Made by a program: the position numbers and the translations under genes
Shown: one piece after another, positions 58,228 through 64,000 of the stretch
How the letters are laid out: each line of letters begins with the position of its first letter
Numbering within the stretch: position 1 is the stretch's first letter
DNA from: Acetobacter orientalis
GTDB lineage: Bacteria > Pseudomonadota > Alphaproteobacteria > Acetobacterales > Acetobacteraceae
NCBI RefSeq assembly: GCF_000963965.1
Contig: NZ_BAMX01000013.1
Span: 102,703 to 166,702 of the forward strand
Length of the DNA stretch: 64,000 nucleotides
Reading direction: 5' to 3'
The notes under the pieces: generated by a model
What the model was told of the DNA's origin: nothing
Databases searched by the model: none
The model's input: the letters and a program-made list of their open reading frames with translations, nothing else

Positions 58228-59298
58228 ATGACGCGTGGTTTGCTGCCTGTAAGGTCTTCTTTGCCGCCAGAGTTAGATGCCCGCTCTGCCGCCATTTTGC
58301 GTGAGGTGGTAGAAGAATATGTGGCCAGTGGTGAGCCGGTGGGCTCTCGCACGCTGGCGCGCAGGCTGGGGCTGCCGCTTTCTCCGGCAACTATTCGTAA
58401 CGTTATGGCGTCTTTGACGGAGGCCGGGCTTTTATTTTCCCCCCATACCTCAGCAGGGCGGCTACCGACCGAGGCAGGCTTGCGGCTGTTTGTTGATGGC
58501 CTGCTCCAGTTTGGGAGCCTGTCGGAAGAAGAGCAGGCGGGTATTGGCCGCACGTTAGAAGCCCGTGGCCGGTCTTTGCAGGACACCTTGACCGAGGCAT
58601 CGGCCCTGTTGTCTGGCATGTCTGATGCAGCAGGGCTGGTTGTTGCCCCCAAGAGTGAGAGCAGTATTAAACATATAGAGTTTGTGGCGCTTGGTGGTAA
58701 CCGTGCCCTTGTTGTGCTGGTGGGCACAGATGGCCGGGTTGAAAACCGGGTAATGGATACCCCCCTTGGCATGCCCGCCTCTGCTTTAGTAGAAGCGGCA
58801 AACTACCTTAATGCGCGCTTAGCTGGGGCAACCCTGCCTGATTTACGCAAACGCGTAGGGGCCGAAATAACCGAAAACCAGCACATGCTAGACCAGTTAA
58901 CGGCAGATGTTGTTGAGAGTGGGCTTGCCATTTGGGGCGGGGGTGATGAACGCGGCGGCACTCTGATTGTACGTGGTCAGGGTAAGTTACTGACCGATGT
59001 AGATGGGCAGGAGCGCCTGCAAGCTATTCAAACCCTTTTTGACCGCCTTGAAACGCAAGAGACTATGCTGCGTTTGCTTGAACTGGCTGAAAACTCTGAA
59101 GGCGTGCGTATTTTTATTGGTGCAGAAAGTGGCCTGTTTGGCTCGTCTGGCATGTCTATGGTGGTGGCGCCAGCCCGTAACGAAACCAACCGTATTGTTG
59201 GGGCTATAGGGGTTATTGGGCCAAAGCGCATTAATTATGGCCGGATTATTCCGGTAGTTGATTATACGGCCCGTTTTCTGGGCGAAATGCTGGGTTAA
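58228..59298 (+). CDS. hrcA: Heat-inducible transcription repressor HrcA
   Basis: 356 residues. Winged-helix start ([49 protein letters not shown]), [21 protein letters not shown] and the C-terminal [18 protein letters not shown]. Represses groESL through CIRCE elements. No CIRCE (TTAGCACTC-N9-GAGTGCTAA) is in the 90-nt upstream gap. grpE, the usual next gene, is not here; the PBP1A gene follows 78 nt later. Confidence 0.95.
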   Translation: MTRGLLPVRSSLPPELDARSAAILREVVEEYVASGEPVGSRTLARRLGLPLSPATIRNVMASLTEAGLLFSPHTSAGRLPTEAGLRLFVDGLLQFGSLSEEEQAGIGRTLEARGRSLQDTLTEASALLSGMSDAAGLVVAPKSESSIKHIEFVALGGNRALVVLVGTDGRVENRVMDTPLGMPASALVEAANYLNARLAGATLPDLRKRVGAEITENQHMLDQLTADVVESGLAIWGGGDERGGTLIVRGQGKLLTDVDGQERLQAIQTLFDRLETQETMLRLLELAENSEGVRIFIGAESGLFGSSGMSMVVAPARNETNRIVGAIGVIGPKRINYGRIIPVVDYTARFLGEMLG

Positions 59299-59376
59299 GG
59301 TCTTTTTGCCATCATGTCGCCAAGATAGCGCATGAGAGAGGGAGACGGCAGCACGTGGGAGTGATAAAGAGCCGGC

Positions 59377-62112
59377 ATGACACAAACTCCGTCTTCTGGT
59401 GATACTGGTTCTTCTTCCGGGCAGGATAAACGCGTGCGTATGCCGCGTTTTCGCCGCTGGCGGGGGCTTTTGGGTGGTGTAGCGGCTGTTGCGTTAGTGG
59501 GCAGCACAGGGGCCGGTCTGGTGGCGTGGCAACAATACGAAGGTATTGTGGCAAGCCTACCCACGGTTGATGGCCTGCGCTCTTACCAACCCCCTGTTAT
59601 GAGCCGGATTTACGCCGGAGATGACCGCGTTATTGCCGAACTGGCTGATGAGCGGCGTGTGTTTGTGCCCTACAGCGCGATACCCGACCGGATTAAAAAC
59701 GCCGTTTTAGCCGCAGAAGACCAGAAATTCTGGACACATAAGGGCGTAGACCCCATGGCCATTTTGCGTGCGGGTTTAACAGACCTTACGCGTGGCAAAG
59801 GGCGTAGGCCTATTGGGGCCTCTACCATTACCCAGCAGGTTGCCCGCATTATGTTGCTGGGCTCTAATGCTGTGTCTCTCAAGCGTAAAGCGCAGGAAGC
59901 CTTTTTGGCTATGCGTATTGAGCAGGTGCTGCCCAAAGAAAAAATTCTCGAAATTTACCTGAACGAAATTTATCTGGGCAGCGGTGCATACGGCATTGCC
60001 GCCGCCGCCCAAACGTACTTCAATAAACCCCTAGACCAGCTTGATGATGCTGAAGCCGCTTTTTTAGGCGCGCTGCCTAAGTCTCCAACCAATTATAACC
60101 CAACCCGCTACCCAGATGCCGCGCGCGGCCGCCGTAACTGGGTGCTGGAACGTATGGTTGAAACGGGCACCCTAAGCCGCGAGGCCGCACAGACCGCACA
60201 GGCTGAACCCCTTATACCGCACGCCTTTGTGCGCCCCGGCCCGGCTCCGGGGTCTGAATGGTTTGCAGAAGAAGTACGCCGCCAGCTGCTAGAAAAATAC
60301 GGGCAAGATACCACCATGCAAGGCGGGTTAGAGGTACATACCAGCCTAGACCCGGCCCTTCAGCTTTCTGTGCAAAATACGCTGCGCCAAGGCCTTATGG
60401 CGTATGACCGCGCACATAGCGGGTGGCGTGGCCCCGTTAAACAGCTTTCAGCACTGCCTGCTAATGCCCCAGAAGATGTTTGGGTAGACGTGCTCCAGCA
60501 TGAGGTAGCGCCTCTTGGTATGCTAGACCAATGGCGTCTGGCCGTTGTGCTAGACCCCGCCAAGGGCCGCGTAGGTTGGCTTGAAGGCGCCATTGTGCGC
60601 CGTGGTGCGGCCCAGCAAGGGGGCGTACCCCAAACGGGCCAGATTGTAGAGCGCGACATAAGCTGGGCCCGCCGGGCGCACCCCTTGAAAGTGGGTGACC
60701 TCGTTATGGTACAGCCCCAAGCGCAGGGTGAGCGCGTAAGCCTGATGCAAATACCGCGTGTTGAAGGCGCTGTGGTAACCCTTAACGCGCATACGGGCCG
60801 CGTGCTGGCTATGGTTGGGGGCTGGTCTTTCCAAACATCGCAGTTTGACCGTGCAACGCAGGCGTTGCGTCAGCCGGGGTCATCGTTCAAGCCGTTTGTG
60901 TATTTGGAGGCAATGGAGCAAGGGATTTCTCCGTCTCAGGAGTTTGATGACTCCCCCGTCTCTTACGGCACATGGCACCCCAACAACTACGAAAAAGACT
61001 TTTGGGGCCCAACCTCTTTGCATGATGCATTGCGAGAGTCCCGCAATCTTGTGACCATTCGGTTGGCTGCGCATATCGGTATTAAAAGTGTTGCAGACCT
61101 TGCCACCCAAATTGGCCTTGTTGACTCTATGCCCCATGTTTTGCCTGCGGCATTGGGGGCAGTAGAAACGACAGTGTTAAAAGAAGCCGCAGCTTACGCC
61201 ACCTTGGCGGCTGGTGGGCTTAAAGTGACACCTTCTTTGATTGATGACGTGCAAGACCGGCAAGGTAAAGTCATCTGGCGTGCGCCCAGTTTCTCGCTTG
61301 TCTCTGCTGCGTCTCAAGCTGGGGTAGGAGCCAATACGGGGGCAGATAAAACCAAGTTGTCTGAACCCAATGCGGTGTTCCCCGGTGGGCAAGCTGATGA
61401 GCCGCAACAGGTTGACGGTGCGGCAACAGTGCCCAACGCAACCGCCGCTGCGGCTTTGGGTATGGATGACATGCCTTTCCTACTCGATAACCGCCCCCGT
61501 GTTGCGTCCGAGCAAAGTGCGTTTCAGATCACCGCTATGCTGCAAGACGTGATACGCCACGGCACTGGTTTTTCTGCGGGTAAAGGCATTGATAACCCGG
61601 TTGCGGGTAAAACCGGCACCAGCCAGAATTTTAACGATGCATGGTTTGCTGGCTATTCCCCAGACCTCGTAACGGTTGTCTGGATCGGGTTTGATACGCC
61701 GCAATCTTTGGGCAAAAACGAAACCGGTGGCGCTATTGCTGGCCCTATCTGGAACAAGGTGATGAAAACCGCCTTTGAGGGGTATCCCAAGCTCGACTTC
61801 CCGGTGCCTGAGGGCATTACGCTTGTGCGTTACGACACGGGCCGAGGGGTCGGTATTGATGGGTTTAAACCAGACCAAATTCCGGGTGTGAGCGTAAGCC
61901 TTGCAGATAATGGTGCTGCACAAGAACTTACCGCTGCCGATACCGGAGCGGAAAACATGGCCGATTCTGAAAGTGATATGGCCTCTGGTGGGGCGCAGGG
62001 TGGTGGCCCCTCTAACGGTGCGGCTGCTCCCCCCACAGGCCAACCGGGAGGGGGGCAGAAACCCGTGCAACAACCTTCTGGGGGTGACATTGGCATGGGT
62101 GGCCTTTATTGA
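59377..62112 (+). CDS. mrcA: Penicillin-binding protein 1A
   Basis: 911 residues. One N-terminal membrane helix; GT51 transglycosylase with AAEDQKFWTHKGVD, RPIGASTITQQVARI, LPKEKILEIYLNEIYLG and PKSPTNYNP; transpeptidase with SSFKP (SxxK, about residue 508), SRN and KTGTSQNFNDAWFAGY. Builds and cross-links peptidoglycan. An OB-like domain with insertions is between the catalytic parts (about 345-470). The C-tail is Gly/Pro-rich. ATG 59377. prfB follows, as in many alphaproteobacteria. Confidence 0.96.
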   Translation: MTQTPSSGDTGSSSGQDKRVRMPRFRRWRGLLGGVAAVALVGSTGAGLVAWQQYEGIVASLPTVDGLRSYQPPVMSRIYAGDDRVIAELADERRVFVPYSAIPDRIKNAVLAAEDQKFWTHKGVDPMAILRAGLTDLTRGKGRRPIGASTITQQVARIMLLGSNAVSLKRKAQEAFLAMRIEQVLPKEKILEIYLNEIYLGSGAYGIAAAAQTYFNKPLDQLDDAEAAFLGALPKSPTNYNPTRYPDAARGRRNWVLERMVETGTLSREAAQTAQAEPLIPHAFVRPGPAPGSEWFAEEVRRQLLEKYGQDTTMQGGLEVHTSLDPALQLSVQNTLRQGLMAYDRAHSGWRGPVKQLSALPANAPEDVWVDVLQHEVAPLGMLDQWRLAVVLDPAKGRVGWLEGAIVRRGAAQQGGVPQTGQIVERDISWARRAHPLKVGDLVMVQPQAQGERVSLMQIPRVEGAVVTLNAHTGRVLAMVGGWSFQTSQFDRATQALRQPGSSFKPFVYLEAMEQGISPSQEFDDSPVSYGTWHPNNYEKDFWGPTSLHDALRESRNLVTIRLAAHIGIKSVADLATQIGLVDSMPHVLPAALGAVETTVLKEAAAYATLAAGGLKVTPSLIDDVQDRQGKVIWRAPSFSLVSAASQAGVGANTGADKTKLSEPNAVFPGGQADEPQQVDGAATVPNATAAAALGMDDMPFLLDNRPRVASEQSAFQITAMLQDVIRHGTGFSAGKGIDNPVAGKTGTSQNFNDAWFAGYSPDLVTVVWIGFDTPQSLGKNETGGAIAGPIWNKVMKTAFEGYPKLDFPVPEGITLVRYDTGRGVGIDGFKPDQIPGVSVSLADNGAAQELTAADTGAENMADSESDMASGGAQGGGPSNGAAAPPTGQPGGGQKPVQQPSGGDIGMGGLY

Positions 62113-62163
62113 GGCCACACAAACGTAAATAAATACGCCTAGAAGTAATGGAGAATCGGCCCG

Positions 62164-63295
62164 ATGTCTGCCGAGACAGAAGCCCTTAACGACCAGATTA
62201 AGCAGTCAGTGGCACTGCTGAGGAGGCATCTTTAACTGGGATGTCGCTGAAGCCAGACTGGCAGAATTAAACAACCGGGCAGAAGACCCTGACCTGTGGA
62301 ACGACCCTGAAGCTGCCCAGAAAATGATGCGTGAGCGCACATTGCTGGCTGGCCAGATTGAGGGCGTTCTAGCGCTGGAAACCAGCGTGCAGGACACGTG
62401 CGAGCTGGTAGAGCTTGCCGAAGCTGAAGATGACGCCGAAATGGTGCGCGAAGGAGTGGCAACACTCAAAGCGCTGGCAGAAGAAGCCAAACGCCGCGAA
62501 ACAGAAAGCCTGCTTTCTGGCGAGGCAGACAGCAACGACTGCTACCTAGAAGTAAACGCCGGTGCAGGCGGCACAGAAGCGCAAGATTGGGCGCAAATGA
62601 TGCTGCGCATGTACACCCGCTGGGCAGAAGCGCATGGCTACAAGGTCACGCTGATGGAAAGCTCAGAAGGGGAACAGGCAGGTCTTAAATCTGCTACTAT
62701 TTTGGTCAGTGGGCCTAACGCCTATGGCTGGCTGAAAACAGAAGCAGGCGTGCACCGTTTGGTGCGTATTTCTCCGTTTGATGCCGCAGCACGCCGCCAG
62801 ACCTCTTTTGCCTCTGTGTGGGTTTACCCCGTGATTGATGATTCAATCGAGATCGAAGTCAACGATTCGGACTTGAAGGTAGACACCTTCCGTGCGTCTG
62901 GTGCGGGTGGTCAGCACGTTAACAAAACGGACTCGGCTATTCGTATTACCCATATACCCAGTGGTATTGTGGTGGCTTGCCAAACTGACCGCTCACAGCA
63001 TCGTAACCGTGCAACGGCTATGCAAATGCTGCGTGCCCGGTTGTATGAGGCAGAGCTGCAAAAGCGTGAAGCTGCCGCTGCCGCAACAGAAGCCGCCAAA
63101 ACCGATATTGGCTGGGGGCATCAGATTCGCTCTTATGTTTTGGCTCCTTACCAGATGGTCAAAGACCTGCGCACAAGCGTTGAAACCGGTAACCCAGATG
63201 CCGTGCTTGATGGCGATCTAGACCCTTTTATGGCCGCTGCTCTGGCTGCCCGTGTAGGGGCTACCCGCTCTGAGGCGAGCGCCAGCGCGCAATAA
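62164..63295 (+). CDS. prfB: Peptide chain release factor 2, made by programmed +1 frameshift
   Basis: Frame 1 runs from ATG 62164 for 23 codons to TAA at 62233-62235; the rest is in the +1 frame (62234-63295), giving 376 residues. The recoding site is a Shine-Dalgarno-like AGGAGG (62221-62226), CAT, then CTT and the stop, as in other prfB genes, but the stop is TAA, not TGA. RF2 motifs: [14 protein letters not shown] (SPF stop-reading tripeptide) and [12 protein letters not shown] (GGQ). The frame after the shift begins [14 protein letters not shown] sequencing or assembly error (G to A) cannot be excluded. Confidence 0.95.
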
Positions 63296-63767
63296 AGTTT
63301 CGGGTTAAAAAAGAAAGTTTTGTTAAAAACGGGTCGCACTTTGCGGCCCGTTTTGCGTTTGTTGCCAAAAGGTAAAGCAATCCTTGTCCAACGGGTCAGA
63401 CAAGGTGCATTTTTTTTCATTCCGACAATGTTATAAAAAAGTGCATGAGCAGCAGAAAATGCCGCACTTTTGAAAGAGAATATGGCGATTTTCTGCCACA
63501 GGGGCTTGCGTGCCTATTTTTTAAGCAGATTGCTTTATACGAAGCATGTCGTGATTTATGAAATTTTACAGAAAGAACATTCTTGACATATCATCTCTCA
63601 AATTGCCCAATCAGAGGCAGAAAGATGGCAGGTATGCAGCCCTGTACGTCTTTCTAGTGCTGAGGCACGAAATACTGGGCTGTCGCTTTAGGGCGAAAAC
63701 CCGTTTTTAGATACGGAAAACAGTCCAGTGTTTTTTGGCTGGCGTGGAACAAGGAGGATGTAGAAAT
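63296..63767. other. Intergenic region between prfB and the TonB-like gene
   Basis: 472 nt. After the prfB terminator there is about 400 nt of AT-rich DNA with no supported gene. A TTGACA at 63583-63588 could be a -35 box, but no good -10 follows. No clear Fur box was found. Confidence 0.4.
63326..63360 (+). terminator. Rho-independent terminator of prfB
   Basis: A 13-bp stem AAAACGGGTCGCA / TGCGGCCCGTTTT (one G-U) with a 3-nt loop. The T-rich arm and following GCGTTTGTT make the tail. Confidence 0.8.
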
Positions 63768-64000
63768 ATGAAGGACCACGCACAACAGCAACGCAGTCCG
63801 GTGCGCTTTGTCGTCGGGACCAGTGCTGTTGTCGGTGTTGTTGCCCTGCTGGTAGTTATTCTGCTGCATATTTTAGCAGTTATCGGTCTGACACTTGGTA
63901 TGGGAGCCTCTACGAGCGTTCCAGTGCCTAAGCCCCCGATCCAGACCCGGGTGCTGCCACCACCACCACCACCGCCCCCACCACCCCCGCCGCCGCCGCC
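63768..64000 (+). CDS. TonB-like energy transducer, 3'-truncated
   Basis: 77 codons are visible before the window ends. AAGGAGG lies 11-17 nt before ATG 63768. A basic N-terminus, one membrane helix (VVGVVALLVVILLHILAVIGLTLG) with a buried His as in TonB, then KPPIQTRVLPPPP and a long polyproline run, the periplasmic spacer of TonB proteins. It would transmit proton-motive force to outer-membrane receptors. The C-terminal domain and any exbBD genes are outside the window. Confidence 0.75.
   Translation, partial: MKDHAQQQRSPVRFVVGTSAVVGVVALLVVILLHILAVIGLTLGMGASTSVPVPKPPIQTRVLPPPPPPPPPPPPPP

Noticed and set aside
62164..62240. prfB as a broken gene
   Set aside because: The stop coincides exactly with the known recoding layout (AGGAGG, 3 nt, CTT, stop), so it is programmed frameshifting; only the TAA is odd.

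Overview
The window is a 64 kb piece of chromosome from an acetic acid bacterium (Acetobacteraceae, most like Acetobacter). Three things point there: alphaproteobacterial gene orders (asd-sdhCDAB, transketolase-like gene-gap-pgk, ffs-dnaX-ybaB-recR, aroA-cmk-rpsA, rph-rdgB divergent from hrcA, mrcA-prfB); a C4-pathway 5-aminolevulinate synthase; and a secreted alpha-amino acid ester hydrolase of the type known from Acetobacter turbidans. No phage, plasmid or CRISPR array is visible. Most of the DNA is compact, moderately GC-rich housekeeping sequence, broken by short AT-rich gaps and a few accessory genes.

Layout. 1-7.5 kb: 3' part of uvrA, a secreted creatininase-like protein, a secreted YncE-like beta-propeller, a small IS-derived (MITE-like) relic, an AldA-type aldehyde dehydrogenase on the minus strand and an AT-rich DUF2075 helicase-like gene. 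7.6-15.8 kb: nfuA, a RutE-like nitroreductase, tsaB, rimI, a secreted DNA/RNA endonuclease, purD (minus) divergent from xseA, a small lipoprotein, tRNA-Leu(CAA) and serC. 16-19.6 kb: the ester hydrolase, a second creatininase homologue and an AT-rich membrane protein. 19.9-24.7 kb: asd and the succinate dehydrogenase operon. 25-31.3 kb: a GNAT enzyme, a CX5R phosphatase, then pgk, gap and a degenerate transketolase in one minus-strand operon. 31.5-38.7 kb: lipoprotein, hemA, DsbA-like protein, a GGT-like lipoprotein, recA with a clear SOS box, a GNAT enzyme and a ModE-type regulator. 38.8-43.6 kb: opgG-like and opgH (osmoregulated periplasmic glucan) and a YpfJ-type metallopeptidase. 43.9-53.8 kb: SRP RNA, dnaX-ybaB-recR, a pteridine-reductase-like SDR with folB, an acidic zinc-ribbon protein, aroA-cmk-rpsA. 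54-64 kb: Tat-exported yellow/MRJP-like protein, mtnK, rdgB-rph, hrcA, PBP1A, prfB (programmed frameshift) and the start of a TonB-like gene cut off at the window end.

The clearest anomalies are a transketolase homologue in the glycolytic operon that has lost essentially all cofactor and substrate motifs; a prfB frameshift site whose in-frame stop reads TAA instead of TGA; a 153-bp IS5/IS1031-like miniature element with a TAA target duplication; and a DUF2075 gene whose base composition changes midway. Most assignments rest on motif recognition by eye; no database search was run.
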